Source of the DNA: Hysterangium stoloniferum
Taxonomy: Eukaryota; Basidiomycota; Agaricomycetes; Hysterangiales; Hysterangiaceae
Direction of reading: 5' to 3'
DNA length: 64,000 nucleotides
Assembly (NCBI GenBank): GCA_015178975.1
Contig: WHVD01000061.1
Location: forward strand, 1 to 64,000
In this document: one piece after another, positions 21,830 through 35,686 of the stretch
Layout of the letters: every line of letters begins with the position of its first letter
Numbering within the stretch: position 1 is the first letter of the stretch
Position numbers and translations under genes: made by a program
Notes under the pieces: generated by a model
Databases searched by the model: none
Told to the model about the DNA's origin: nothing
Seen by the model: the letters and a program-made list of their open reading frames with translations, nothing else

Positions 21830-24610
21830 TCATGAATAATAATACGGGGCATCAGTAAGGTGACGACTGTCGATGTCGTCTCCCTCTGGAGCTTGAACTT
21901 GAATGTTTACAGGGTGAGGATACATTTGATCTTCATGTCCGATGAGTAGAGACTGTCCAGTTGCGGGCTGACGGATAGGAACATTTGCATGCGATGCATG
22001 CCCTGTATACTGGTATGTATCATCAGTATATCCCAAGTTTTGGCTTGGGTGCTGTGAATATGGCCGATTGTCGCTCCCGTACTCTGAGTAGTGTGCATAG
22101 GCGGAATGCGGCGTTTTGTCGAATGGTAAAGACGGCGGGTAGGACGTGAGCGGGGGTCGAAGATTAGGAGTGTAAGGCGAATCCGTTGAAAATGCCGAGC
22201 TTCTTGAAGACATAGATGAGCCGCTGTACAGTGCGGTCTTTTCCTCGTCGGTGGGATGAGAGGCTGAGGGAGCCCTCGAGCTCGGCGTAGCCATCGAAGC
22301 ATCGTTTGTTCGGAGATCCGCCCATAAACGTCCATCTGTGCCTGGCCTGTGGTAAGAAAGGGTCTGGGGAGAGCTCTGAGGGTCCGGAGGCGAAGCAGAC
22401 GGTGGACGCCTTTCGCCTTGGTAATCACCACTGATAGACGTACGTCGAATCTCCCATATTAGTTTCAATGTCTGAGCTCGTTCTTCGCTTTTCGAAAACG
22501 CCCTGTGATATAGTTTGATATAACGAGTCACCAACAAAGGAAGTGAGAGACAAACCATCTCATTTCGGATAAAGCCTTCAGGCAAATATCACACTGCTCG
22601 TCAGTGCCATTATCGCCAGCTAGTATATAGCCTGCAAAGAAACAACCATCTCTGACAAGAGATGCATCATATTTAAAGAACGAGGTGCCAAGGTGTCGAC
22701 GGACGAGTAATACAACATGTTGTACAACATCACGGCACTTTGCTTCGGCAATAGTATGCAGGTGCTGGAGAGAAGTAAACATTGCTTGTTTAAACTGCTC
22801 ATCGATGATATACGGGCCTTCTCCGACCTCGGAAACCGCCAATAGCCTTTGTTTCAAGAACTCTCGTATTACATTATCTGGGTTCGGATTGAGAACAGGC
22901 CAACACATCGGGAAGAGGTGCTTACGGCATTCAAAAATAAATATCTGGATTTGTAAAATATCAGCTGTAGTGTGGAGTAAAGGAGAGAATCGGCCGATTT
23001 ACCTTCCATCCATCCACAAATCTATCGGCTTCTTCAATAGTCAATATACCAAGTAATCCCAACTGGCGTAAAGATTCAAATTCCTCCCAGCAGTTTTCAA
23101 TGGCCTCCCAACCTTGCTTGAGTTTTGTTTCGTCAATGGTTTGTCGCTCTTGTGCCCTCACGCCAGTCAACGCTGAGTTTATCTGACGACAGGCGGATGC
23201 TAGACGAAGAGGAGCCAATGCCCAACGACGACTATACGATAAATTCAATTGGGAGTGGGTCAGTGCAAAGTTCAGGCCCTCGTGCGCTGCCTGGAATGCA
23301 GATAGGTCATCATCTCCTCTACAAAAAAAGGTTTCGGTCAATTAGTATCTCGAATGCATCAGGACACAGGACACTGACAAATGCAGCCTTCCGCCTCTTA
23401 TACCCGTCGTAATGCCCTCATGGACAAAGGCATACCAATAAATACGAGCCCGGACAAGGGCATCAACCTGCTCTCCCTGACCACTGTTGACCGAACGGGG
23501 AGAGGCTAAGCTACACAATGTGTAGACCTGGTTGATGGCGGTTTCGTACAACGTCTGCAACACGCGTCAGCCAAATGAAGGGGAAGATCACCATATCGGA
23601 ATGTTTACAAGTCGTTCCAACGGTCCTGCTACCTCTGATTCACAGAAGAGTAGATAATGGCAGGGTAAACAGTGAGTACGTAACTTACCTTCCGTGAGGG
23701 GCATCACAAGGAGTAAGACCCTGACGCCGTCCCAGGAGGGCTTCCTAGGTAAACCGTGAATGTCAATTAACCGCAAAAGCTCCAGTACCATCTCGTTGGT
23801 CTTCTGTTTCCGCCCTCGAACGGCCTCTGGGCTGTTTTGAGGTTCTTCTTGGCCAAACTGGTCAACACCATAACTAGCAGCCCATATGACAAGTAGCATT
23901 GCAATCAATTGGCCTGGAATGCCTAAAGCTTCCCTTGAGCCATTGAAGAATGCAATATAACGTGCCTTAAACTCTTCCGGCTCGATTATGGGTCCTTTAG
24001 AGAAAATGAGTAGTGGCAATCGCTTTAGAAAAATAACAGACGCTGTACATGGAATCTCGCAAAAAAGCGAGACACGAAGAACTGAGGATCTAAACGAGGT
24101 ATTATGTACGTTGTAGTGGCGGAAGGGGGTGGATCCCCAACAATAGGTGGACCAGATTGCTCTTGTTCCAGACCTGCTCCATACACCGCCCTGTGATATC
24201 ATCAACTAGAGAATTTGGTGCAAGACTGACGACAGATACATACTCAACCTGCTGTATTCGTCGACCACGCCTGAGCATCTTCACGGCCTTGACTTCCCGA
24301 TATTCATCCCTGAACGCCACTACCTTGTGTGCGATGCAATAAAGTAAACAAATATGCCACTCACACGCAATTAAACCCATGCTCCTGACAATTAGTACAG
24401 CTGCCGGAGCCTTGGAGGTCTTTAAGGTCACATCGTACACTTGTATCACGATCAGTTGGAGAACGCTCTCTCCAAATGGGGACATTCTGCCACTCACCGC
24501 CGAATCCGACAAGCACCACACGCAGAAAACTGTTGCCGCGTTGATTTTGGCTGTCCTGCAGGTTTTCGTCCCGTTGACTTGGAGCCTGAGGGTTCGGCTT
24601 TAGTAGCCAT
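21830..24610 (-). CDS. Zn(II)2Cys6 fungal transcription factor
   Basis: Start ATG 24610. The N-terminus is MATKAEPSGSKSTGRKP, then a binuclear zinc cluster C-GA-C-RIRRVR-C-DLKDLQGSGS-C-TN-C-QEHGFN-C, with an intron inside the cluster. After a basic linker (EVKAVKMLRRGRRIQQVE) come the fungal transcription factor middle-homology segments. These are FKARYIAFFNGSREALGIPG, VLELLRLIDIHGLPRKPSWDG, RARIYWYAFVHEGITTG and RRWALAPLRLASACRQINSAL. The C-terminal exon (about 21830-22500) is a disordered Ser/Pro/Tyr-rich tail ending SRHLTDAPYYYS. At least seven introns. The DNA-binding domain is complete; the target pathway cannot be told. Confidence 0.85.
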
Positions 24611-24931
24611 GTGTGTGGCTTTACGATCGAAATCGAGAGGAGTGCCAGTAGCGCCCCGATGCTAGCTGTGATTGGCTGCAGTTTATTGTCTGTAAGTCTT
24701 CACAAACACCTGTTCGGACAGGCTACAGCAGACGTTACACACAAAAGAGCTCGATGCTGCCTCTAGCGAACCATTTCCCAAGTTCTCAGGGTCTGTTCTT
24801 GCTCACGACTCTCCATATGGGTGGCCACGCGATTATCAGTCGCTCTGATTTATTACAAAAGGAGTAAAATTATCTCTCGTCTTAACTACATGCATTATAA
24901 ACAAATCCCGGCCCGTAGCCGAGAATATACA

Positions 24932-25930
24932 TCACAGAAGCCGTGCCTTTTTACATCTAAATAAAAGAGAATGCGGTAAATGAACGTGGCAACAGAGTTC
25001 ACTAGCTGTAACTCACGCTCGTTCCAGTTGACCAGCGGTCCGCTATTAATACACATATTCAAAATAGCTCGAATAAGGCGTAATGTTAGGATAACACACC
25101 TGCCAGGGGTTCAATCGTCGATCCTTTCCCATTGCACTATAGTCGTGACCGTGCTTTGCGATCAATTTCTTCAGTAAGTCGGTCTCCCCATTTGACGAAA
25201 ACCGTGGCACTGGTTTGTCAGTTTCTGCTAAATTTTCTAGTGCTAACCGAAATAAAATATGCTTCAAGGTCAATGACAAAGCAGAGTGACCATAAGATGT
25301 ACCTTCAACCACAGCTGTCTTTTTGGCTACCGGGCGGCCTGCCCTATCCATATCGACGTCGAATCCCTCTTTCTCGGAATTATCTTCCAATATCTTTACC
25401 TCCACTATATTTCCATCGGCGTCTCGGATGATTTTGCCAAATTGTTGCGGTTTGGCATCACTCTTCGATGAGACCGAGGTACTAGGGATGGAAGGGTCGA
25501 CCGTGTCTGCATTATGCTTGAAAACCATTGGAAGAGGTATCTCGGATCCACCAGAGTCGGATTGTTTTAGAGAGACGACCAGACCTAGAGCAGCATAACT
25601 AGGTGTTGGATTAAGGAATGCCCATCACTCTCTCAGAGTAGGGATATCGCCTCACTTTTGTCGTACTGTTTTTTTATTATCCCAAGAGTCCTGAAGTGCC
25701 TTTGGCCCACGAATAGCTGCGGAGCTACATTCAATGCCAAAAAAAAAACAACGAATGTGGTGTAGGTAATCTTACGCTTCATTTTCCTGAGGTTGCGCTA
25801 CATAATATAATAGTCTCATCAGGCCATAAGCCATATTACAGAAATAGGACCGTACTTTAGCATGACGAGAAGTCGTCACCTTCTTATGGGAAGATGAACG
25901 AGCCTTTCTTCGTTGTCGAGGATTGACCAT
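24932..25930 (-). CDS. nop16: Ribosome biogenesis protein Nop16
   Basis: Nucleolar factor for 60S subunit assembly. The basic N-terminus MVNPRQRRKARSSSHKK starts at 25930. The next exon reads IRGPKALQDSWDNKKTVRQ-NYAALGLV. Then FGKIIRDADGNIVEVKI, and finally LLKKLIAKHGHDYSAMGKDR, RLNPWQ and RTAGQLERA, the conserved Nop16 C-terminal motif. A last short exon ends RACKKARLL at 24932. Introns are about 50-70 nt. It lies 320 bp upstream (head-to-tail) of the Zn2Cys6 gene. Length about 220 aa is normal. Confidence 0.9.
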
Positions 25931-26465
25931 CTCTGGAATTGTCACACACAGTAACAACTGGGTGTGACAACTCTTTAACTGAAGTTATGCCGTCAATTGC
26001 CTTCAAGGGCATTCCGCCTTACAAAAGGATTGGTATTATAACACCGCAAGTAAGGCCTATCAATATTGTGGAGTTATAATCCTATCTTACTATGCTGTTT
26101 CATGCTTCCTATCAGACTATCAAGTTTTGGGTACCTTCCCTCTTGACTTGGGGTGTGGGAGCAGGTTTGACTATCGCATCTTCCTCGGGAATGATAGATA
26201 ACACTGTATAGGTCTCTATGTTACATACCTTCTATCCGTGACACCTCTAGTCAAGCGTGAACTCTTGACCAAGATTCCGGTGGTATGTTTTTACTGCTTT
26301 GTGCCATTTCTCCACCATGGTCTGACTGTGGTACAAAGATCCGTTCTTATTACGAGGACAAAGTGCCAGCGGAGGACAAACCTTTCTAATAGATAGCAGC
26401 CGTGTGTCTGTCATTCCATTGAACAATATAGAGGGAAAAGGTGTAATGGAAAGAAAGTAACATGA
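25931..26465. other. Intergenic, no gene recognised
   Basis: About 535 bp between the Nop16 start and the HAD gene stop; presumably the Nop16 promoter. No supported ORF. Confidence 0.4.
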
Positions 26466-27620
26466 TTACAGTTTCGCTGTGACAACCTGTGTCTGCGCAT
26501 AATTATTGTCACCGATAAGATCGAGCTCTAATTGCTTTCCCAACTGCTCCAGGGCTTGGGTCGATTTACCAATATGGACATCTACATGCAAATGTAAGCA
26601 AGAGCGGGCAGAGACTCGGACAATTGCTATCTAACTTACGTATTGTATACATCCCCAGCTTCTGCGCTGCTTTGAGGTTACTATTCGATTGCACGATTGA
26701 ATGGAGGATAACGATGATAATTAAACCTATTGGTGAACTTACTACCCAATATCATCTAGGAACACAGCCTCCTCTGGGCGGATCCCATTTCTTTTACAAG
26801 CCAATAGGTAGAAGGCGGGATCTGGTTTCCGCAATCCGAGTGTACTGGAATCACAGAAATCGTCGAATAAGTCCCTTAATTTCGTTGGGGTAGCACCCTC
26901 TTGCCATCCTAAAAATTCAAGTTCCTCCCGTAAGGAAAACCCTGGCGGTGCCCCTGCCAAAATGTTATCGGTGGACTTTGAGAAGTTGTTTGTAAGTGCT
27001 ATGATACGGTATTTCTTTGTAGCTGAGAACAGCATTGAGCGATCGTCAGCTGGAAAAGTTGATAAAAGATTGCTACCTCGAATGCGGCGAATAGCTTCAA
27101 CCACCGAGTCGTCAAAAATAGAACTTTCCCGCATCATTCTCCCAAAAAGCTTCAAGTTGTCAAAACTGTTAACTTAAATGTAGCATTTAAGGATGAACTT
27201 TTCATACATCTCGGCCGTTTACTTGCACTTTCTGTGGTATTGGGGGACATACTAATGCGTAGTACTGTTAATCTTCGTCTATAAGATCTGTTGAATTACT
27301 TGCTAGTCCCTTTACTGTCGCAATATTGCTTATAGTAAACTTTGCCATCGGGGTTGGATAATTCCTTCCCGAATGCCTCGTAAAACGGGAGTAAGTTGAT
27401 TTCTCCTCGTTCAAACTTCTGGAAAGCTCCATTTGGGCCCTGGTTTGCTCTAAATTACTTCAATAAGATTGGCCAACCAGCACGGTTGACTACATACTTA
27501 CATGATACAATTGATATAATTAGGTGGTAAGCTATGTTCTTCTTCGTACTTAGCAATGGCCAGCATTGGGCTTCGGACTACGACTCCTCCAATATCAAAG
27601 ATAACTGCCTTGATCCCCAT
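26466..27620 (-). CDS. HAD-superfamily hydrolase (epoxide-hydrolase N-terminal/ACAD10-like)
   Basis: Start MGIKAVIFDIGGVVVRSP at 27620 gives HAD motif I (nucleophile Asp, although the usual second Asp is Gly). Then KFERGEINLLPFYEAFGKEL, SNLLSTFPADDRSMLFSATK, motif II IIALTNNFSK, motif III GLRKPDPAFYLLACKRNGI and motif IV EEAVFLDDIG. The C-terminus is VHIGKSTQALEQLGKQL, the typical ending of this subgroup. About five introns. The DIGG motif lacks the general acid of phosphatases, as in sEH-N-like members, so the substrate is uncertain. A LINE tail begins 120 bp upstream of the start. Confidence 0.85.
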
Positions 27621-27733
27621 GGTGCTTTTTTTTGGTCTTAAATATGGAAGCTGGCAGTGGACGCAGTACGACTTGGGCACAAAGGCTGTTGTGGTAATAT
27701 CTTTCACGGTACCGGCAAGTCCTCCCGCCTCAT

Positions 27734-27739
27734 CATGTG
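27734..27739. promoter_or_regulatory. Decayed E-box-like CATGTG next to LINE poly(A)
   Basis: ATCATGTGAT is one CpG transition away from ATCACGTGAT, the box beside the LINE at 60803. It is 114 bp upstream of the HAD gene ATG. The function is inferred from position only. Confidence 0.35.
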
Positions 27740-27740
27740 A

Positions 27741-27897
27741 TTTATTTTTTTTATTTTTTTTTATTTTTTTTGATATATTTGTATCCCGCTTCAAGCAACA
27801 ATGGCTAACTGCGGCTAGGGGGTGAAAAGGCCCCCAGAGAAACTATGCTACGGTGGTACGAAGTTCCGAGTGAGCTGCGTGTGCGGAAGGGATTTTA
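27741..27897 (-). mobile_element. LINE 3' tail, severely 5'-truncated
   Basis: The plus strand starts with a T-rich run (poly(A) of a minus-strand element) and continues TTTGTATCCCGCTTCAAGCA, matching the 3' ends at 60817-60960 and 42430-42596. Similarity stops near 27897. Only 3' UTR is kept. It lies beside CATGTGA at 27734, about 115 bp upstream of the HAD gene start. Confidence 0.85.
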
Positions 27898-28576
27898 GTA
27901 AGCAAAGGGGGGGCATGTTGATATATACATGGTATAGAGCTGAGGCCTTGAGGCCTTGGGCCGAAGCCCCAAGAAAAGCCCGAGATCCTGCTAGCAGGCG
28001 TCGACAAGGGCTGCAGGCACACCGAAGTCTTGCATTGCTAGTGCATAGGTGAATGCTGGAGTCGGAGGTGGGTAGGAAGGGTAGACCACTGCCAGGCAAC
28101 AGTCATGGTTGGTAGGTGCCAGTGACGTTCCGCAGACGACACTGGTGCGCGGCTGAAGGCTGCCGACTTTGACAGAGCAGTGAATTCAGAGGTCCCCAAA
28201 CCTGTTCACTGTCATCCGCCTCTCCGCCCCTCACCACGAGCACTGGGGGCCCCAACCCCAGAGGCAGGTGGTGGTCACGGAACAAGAGAGCCTTGCATGC
28301 GAACGGTCTTTTACTAGTCGTCAATTACGTTGCGTGCACAGCCTAACCGCCAATGTCTATGCCCAGCAATCCACTTTGAGCAAGTAAGAAGCTAGCATAA
28401 TTGTGGGGATGCGAGTTACGGCGGTGGGTCGCAGTGTCACACAGCCATCATTCGATGCGCTGCTGGCGTCTACGTAGACACTGATTGTACCCCTTCTTGT
28501 ACATAGCCTCCTCAAAGGTCTTTAAGCATCTTGTGTTAACAGTGATATCATCACGTTTAATCGCCCCAATCACCAT
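27898..28576. other. Intergenic, no gene recognised
   Basis: Contains GC-rich imperfect palindromes (GAGGCCTTGAGGCCTTGGGCC near 27940) and short ORFs without motifs. It must include the promoter of the PEF-hand gene. Confidence 0.4.
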
Positions 28577-29640
<1,064 letters not shown>

Positions 29641-30459
29641 ACGGGTTTTTCTTTGTTTTTCCTGCGAACTGAATCTAGGCAATGGACTGTATCCGTATGA
29701 TGAATGGTTAATTATGTTTGGCGACTCGGGCAAACTCCATGCAACTATTTGTATCTTCTTGTGGTAGTAATATATTCCTGTGGTTGTAAACACCGAGCGA
29801 TGGCCACTTGAACTTAGCGCAGGCTTCACATGCATGAAAGTCACTGTAAGCACATGACAACCTCCCGCTTGTCACCTTCATGATCACTGTATGACTGGGA
29901 TGTTTCCGCTTATAATTTCTTGTTCAATATTCACCACAAACGTTGTTGGACCTTGGTGTATCCTCTACTAGCAATGCGATGCAAGTTTTGTTAGGATATG
30001 TGGTTTGGAACTTGAAGTACCTACCTGTAACCATTGTAGTCCTTATCCATGGCTTTGGTTCTGTCCACCATGTGGTCGTCTGAGTTCCGTCAGTTCGGGT
30101 GACCAGTCTGTGTTTGTGCCTGGTTGTAGTCTATTCGTCCATTAGGGTCACTAGTCTGTGCCTGATTCCCTCCTTTTCTCTCATTTTAATCGGTTTTGTT
30201 TACCTGTCTAACATCGCGTCGTGTATCACTTGTATACTAGAGAGCTATAAGACACATGGCAATAATAGTAGCTCATTCTTTTTTTGTCAGCCTTGTCTGA
30301 GTTTCATTTATCCAAGAAGTTTAAGGAGATCGATACAGCCTCAGGACTGGGATGGAAATTCAGTCAGGGAGTTTTCTGGTCCGACAATCACATGTGAGAT
30401 TGCTACAAACAGTCGGGGTATTTACCTGCCGTTCTCCTGCCTCCTCTCTGCCAGCAACT
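29641..30459. other. Intergenic, no gene recognised
   Basis: About 820 bp, AT/CT-rich, between the PEF gene and the acyl-CoA synthetase start, with imperfect short repeats near 30085-30165 (GTCACTAGTCTGTG-like). No coding evidence. Confidence 0.4.
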
Positions 30460-33404
30460 ATGGCTCTCACTGAAGGGCCTCGTCTGATTCTATACCCTGA
30501 AGACTTCGATTATTCGAAACAATCTATCGAACTTCCCGGTACAAAGAAGCCTGGTCAAACCGGTACGTCCTCATTGTTTCTTGTGCTGAGAAGTCGCCTC
30601 AGCTTGTCGATTGTCAGGTATCTATCGAAATGGTATGTGGTATGAGTGCCGTCTATGGCTGTCAACGTCTAAAGAAATTATCCTAGCCGCTTGGCCCGAA
30701 CTTCTTAATTACGACTCAGAGCAAGGCAAACGTTCATTATATGAGGTCTTTCAAGCAGGTCTTGAGCACTCGACGAACGAGCCGTGCCTTGGTCATCGAC
30801 CTATCATATCCACAAATCCTCTCAAATTCGCCCCAAAGTATTCATGGGAGACTTACAGTCAAGTTGATGAACGGAGGCGCAACGTAGGAAGTGCGCTAGA
30901 GCTTTTATGGCAGCAGAAACGTGCAGGTGGTGGGGACCTTCCCACTGTTGGTATTTGGAGTCAGAATAGGCCAGGTAGGCATCTCTCAAACGGATTATAA
31001 TGTAGCCAATTTATACGGGATTTCTTGCAGAATGGCAAGTTATAGATCTGGCCGTCCAAGCCTATGCCAAAGTATCCGTCAGTCTTTACGATACGTTGGG
31101 ACCAGATGCAGTTGGTAGGTTACATATTAATCTGACACTTACCTTTACAAATATCCTTGTTTCTGGCAGAATATATGTACGTTTTTTGTACTGTACGTTC
31201 GTTTTCACTTACCCAGCTCAAACATTCCACAGCTGCAATCATGCTGAGATTAGTATAGTCTTTGTATCTTCCCCCCACCTACCTTCCATTCTTGCGTTGT
31301 CTTCTCGTCTGTCGCATCTTAAGGTTGTTGTCGTGATCGATAACATGTCTGATGAGGCCCAGCATGTCGCCAGTTCGTGGGCCAAGCACCGAAAGGTAGA
31401 ATTACTCAGCTTGAAAGAACGTACGTTACGTTGTGTCGGCATAGCGATTGTATTGCTCACTTGATCCATATAGTGGAGGCTTTGGGCAAAGTCAACCGCA
31501 GAGAGATTATTCCGCCAACTCCAGAACAAGTTTATTCCATTTGCTACACTTCAGTAAGTAATACATTCGTTTTGCTGTTCTGCTTCGAATTCAATGTGTG
31601 ATAGGGAACAACTGGAAATCCTAAAGGTATGCGAGCGTCGTCTCGGCAATGAAATGTCGTAGCTAATTGGATCATTAGGTGCTCTTCTTACACACGGCCA
31701 GTGTGCAGTTGCTGTTTTGAGTGTCGCCATGGGTGTGCCATTCACAGAGCCTGGTCGGCTGTTTTCATATCTTCCCTTGGCTCACATATATGGCGTGAGT
31801 GATGAGAAAATGTAGCTTGTTCGACAGAAGAATAACTGGTGTTGTTTAGCGCATGGCCGAACTCGTCTGTCTCAGTCTCGGCGGTGGCATTGGATACTTC
31901 ACTGGCGATCCCGCTCGATTATTGGAGGACGCTCAAATTCTAAAGCCGACGAGCTTCCCGTCGGTACCGCGTGTATTGAATAAGATCTATCAAGCTGCAA
32001 ATGCTGCCGGAGATGTTCCGGGATTCAAAGGTGGATGATTCTTTCTTTTGCGTGTTTCAATGTGAGACCTGTTGACATCGAACTACAGGAAACATTTTCA
32101 GGAGGGCTGTTGCCACTAAACTCGCCAACCTCCGTGCCACTGGTGAATTGAAACACGCCTTTTGGGACCGCATTGTATTTAGGAAGGTATAATTGGCATG
32201 TCATCAAAAATCTTCTTCTTCTGCCGACGTCACTTTGATAGATCCAACGTGTGCTGGGTGGTCAAATTGAAAATATCACCTCGGGCTCTGCACCAATCTC
32301 GGCAGATGTCATAGATTTCCTGAAGATTGCGTTTGCATGTGAAGTTTTCGAAGGCATGTCTCAATTTTATTATTTTCCTAGTCTGCAACAGCTGATTTTC
32401 GCCATGCAGGGTCAGTTCTTGCTCCTTTGAGAGCGTGATGCCAACATATTAACTATAAAATGTAGCTACGGGATGACAGAAACAGTTGCAATATGCACCC
32501 GATCGGTTTTCGGTGATCGAAACGGCTCTGGAACTGTTGGGCCTCCACAACCAGCTGCAGAAGTTAAATTGGTGGATGTACCGGTTATGGGCTATACTTC
32601 CGAGGATAAACCTGGTCCTCGGGGTGAATTCTGCTCCCGTGGGATAGTCAATTTCACTATGTATTACAAGGGTACGATTAATTTTAAATTGCCGGTGCCA
32701 CGTTAACAGCTATATTTTACAGATCCTCTCACTACGGCTGCTACGATCGATGAAGAGGGCTGGCTACACACCGGTGATATCGCTGAAATGGACTCGTGCG
32801 GTCGCTTCAAAATCATCGATAGGATAAAGGTAAATAAAATAATGTGGACGTTTCGCTATTCCAACCCTGACATTGCTCGATAGAACATTATGAAATTATC
32901 ACAGGGCGAATATGTTGCACTCGAGAAGATAGAGAGCGCATATAGTGCAATCCCCCTCATTTCACAAATTTACGTTCATGGAGATTCCTTACGCGATCAT
33001 CTCGTTGCAATCGTCATCCCTGATCTAGAGTTTTTGGCTGGGGTCGCAAGCAAAATTTCAAAGAAACAGGTGCTTCCGAGCGATAATGAAGCGTTGGAAG
33101 CTGCAGCCCGTGATCCGCTTGTTAAGGCAATCATCTTTGAGGAACTAATGAAGCAGGGCAAGAAGAAGGGTTTGAAAGGATTCGAGTCAGTTAAAAATAT
33201 TCATGTGTCTCTGGATGCCTTTACAACAGAGAACGACACCCTCACGCCGACATTCAAGATCAAGAGGTAAGCCAATATTCATGTACCTTTTACGTGCTAA
33301 ATATTTACAACAGACGTGGCGCGTACGAGATGTATAAGGAGGTCCTCGAAGCTCTTTATGCTGAAACTGCGTCGGCCCCCAGTTCAACCAAGGTTAAGTT
33401 ATAA
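30460..33404 (+). CDS. Long-chain-fatty-acid-CoA ligase (FAA1-like)
   Basis: Activates long-chain fatty acids with ATP and CoA. Start MALTEGPRLILYPEDFDYSK at 30460, stop 33404. Motifs in order are SWETYSQVDERRRNVGSAL, VGIWSQNRPEWQVIDLA and the P-loop YTSGTTGNPKGALLTHG, in which GTTGNPK sits on a 22-nt exon. Then SYLPLAHIYGRMAELVCL, GSAPISADVIDFL, EGYGMTET, YKDPLTTAATIDEEGWLHTG, DRIKNIMKLSQGEYVALEKI (A8 motif) and a C-terminal EMYKEVLEALYAE. At least 12 introns of about 50-60 nt. The EGYG junction seems to need a 1-nt exon at 32410. No transmembrane segment is obvious. Confidence 0.93.
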
Positions 33405-33692
33405 TTCATTTCCGTATAACCGCTTTCGTCAATTATTTACAAATATTTGTATTATGTCCCTGCGAACACGATTCCAAGGACAGTCGTCGTTCTTCATAAT
33501 TCTAACTATGCCGAGATAGAAAATACCATACAATATAGGAACTCCATCGTCCGACAATAACAAACATGTAAAAATTAAGAGGCAAAGCAAGATGTAACAT
33601 GGTCTGTGGATTACAATATATGGAAGTCGAATACAGTTGTGCCCAGTTACAAGACAAGGCGAATAACAATCAGTATGCAATATGACTATGAA

Positions 33693-34608
33693 TTAAATAT
33701 CCATGGGATGTGGTGAAGATCCGCGAGACGAAATCTGGGAGGAAGGTGAAGGAGGTATAGGGATGGACTGAGCCAGAGCAAGAATGGATGGTGAGGACAC
33801 ACGCGGGGACACAGCGCGGATGAGGTAGGAAGAAACATCAAAATCATGCGAAACACAACGAGCAAGCGGATTTTGAGTGTGAGAACGCGAGACGGGAGAA
33901 GCTGTTGAAATAAATAGATGTTAGCTTCTTATCAGTGGGCCTGGGATAGTATGGGCACTAACAAAGAAGTAAAGAATAGGGCCAGGGCCGAGGATCAAAG
34001 ACCACCTCTTCACCCATTTCATCACGCTCTTCAGCGCTGCATGAGTTCGACCGGCTTATGACTCGTTCTGGTGAGCGATTTGGGTCCTCACCTGAAGCCG
34101 ACGCTGTTGAACGGTTACGCTTGTGAGTCCAGGCTCTGTAGGGATGAGGGCGTTCGTAGCGTGGACGCATAATTGGGGAGGAAGGATTGTTAAACATCAC
34201 AGGTTGTAAAATAGACAGAAACTCTTCAAGAGCATCCGGCGAAAGACTGGTAGGAATCAGATAAGAATATTATAGACTTATCGGGACGACTTACCGAGGA
34301 GAAGCGGAATCCCGGGCTGGGGTGGAGTCTGACTCTTCGAAAGCCGAGGAAGGTCGATCTCTGTCTGGGTTTTGATCATCATCGTTGCCTTCAGATAATG
34401 CAATACGGGTGAAGGCTTCGGCTGCTGGTGCAGAGAGAAGCTTAACTGAAGTCGGCTTGGGACGGATCAGAGAGGATGTAGAAGCTGGAGATAAATGGTG
34501 AGCAAAGGAAGGTACGGAAGTGAGGCGAAGAGGTCTCGGGGCGATGAGTTCCTGCATAATGTTGTGGTACTTGAAGAAGGTGGGTGACAAGGGCTTTACC
34601 TTGAACAC
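33693..34608 (-). CDS. Hypothetical Ser/Pro/Arg-rich protein
   Basis: Three exons (about 34291-34608, 33960-34240, 33693-33910) can be joined. The first reads FKVKPLSPTFFKYHNIMQEL, then KPTSVKLLSAPAAEAFTRIAL and a Ser/Asp-rich stretch. The second has SPDALEEFLSILQPVMFNNPSSPIMR and a basic RAWTHKRNRSTASASGED. The third ends SPSILALAQSIPIPPSP..HPMDI. No known domain. Low complexity and many SP/TP sites suggest a phosphorylated regulatory protein, but this is composition only. The exon joins are inferred. Confidence 0.5.
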
Positions 34609-35686
34609 TGTCAGAAGCCGGAGTTTGAAACAGGCGCTTCCATCACGTGGAATGCCGTGTGACCCCGTGACATTACCCTTTGTCCCGCTGGTAACTTCTA
34701 CCTACTGTAATGCTATTCTCCTTGTCATTTAATGGATGTTTCCAAGGATCAATGCCAGCGCAGCTGTTTTCTTGAATTTAAGTATACTCCACCAGACAGG
34801 CTGTAAAATAGGTACGAGGGTCTCTTCGTGCCCTGCTACTAAATTTTTTCTCCATATGAGCTGTCATTCAGCCGAAGACCTACTTTTAATACCAGACAGG
34901 GATGATGACACCCGCGATGAGTTTCCTATGGTCATTTTGTTTGAAAGAAACACGATGTACGGCTGTCGTAGATTGGATCTGTCCACGCTACTTGTTTCCA
35001 AGGTCATTGCCATGTGGTGCTCCATAAATTTGTCGATGAAGGCAATTTCTCCATTCGCGAAACCATACTCCACCAATGGAACGCTTCGGATGTGATGCGT
35101 CAAGCCGTTTCCCTCAGTTGTACATCAGACATGTTCCAGCAATTGTGCAATCTCTATGATACGGCTCGTTTCTGTCAAATTCCATTGTCAGGGCTCGCAC
35201 AAAGTATTATATGACCATCTCTTTATCCGGCGGTAGTGGCGTACTTATTGTGTCAATTTTTTACTGATCTCTGTTGGCAGCATGGAGACCTTCGCGAATT
35301 CTTAGTCGCATCATCTGTACAAAATACTCACCAGGCGGCAGGCTGCATAGATCAGAAATTAATCAGATTACGTCTGTTTCAATGCAGCACCGACACTGCA
35401 AAATTATTTTGTGTCCATTATCTAGATCTTCCTTCACTGCAATTACCTACCATCCATAGATATTCATGAAGCTGTGGCCAGCCGCGTTTATCACCATACC
35501 CCTATGAAACACGATTACACGCGCATCTTCGCAGCTACACGTCATATTTCAAAGTAATGCCAAGTCCTTCTGGAGTCGGACATGGCGTAGAAATGGAGAA
35601 CGAGTGACAGGCTAGTCCGATATGTTTTAATTCATAGCATGAAATTGTCTCTTTATATGCAATATGCGTACGATGGAGGTCTTCCA
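34609..35686. other. Unresolved 1.1-kb stretch, possible small gene
   Basis: The plus frame 34736-35095 (119 aa) and the following frame to 35213 (KFVDEGNFSIRETILHQWNA) and the minus frame 34864-35103 (79 aa) overlap. One may be a real spliced gene, but none shows a family motif and I could not choose. It separates the hypothetical gene from the M24 peptidase 3' end. Confidence 0.3.
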
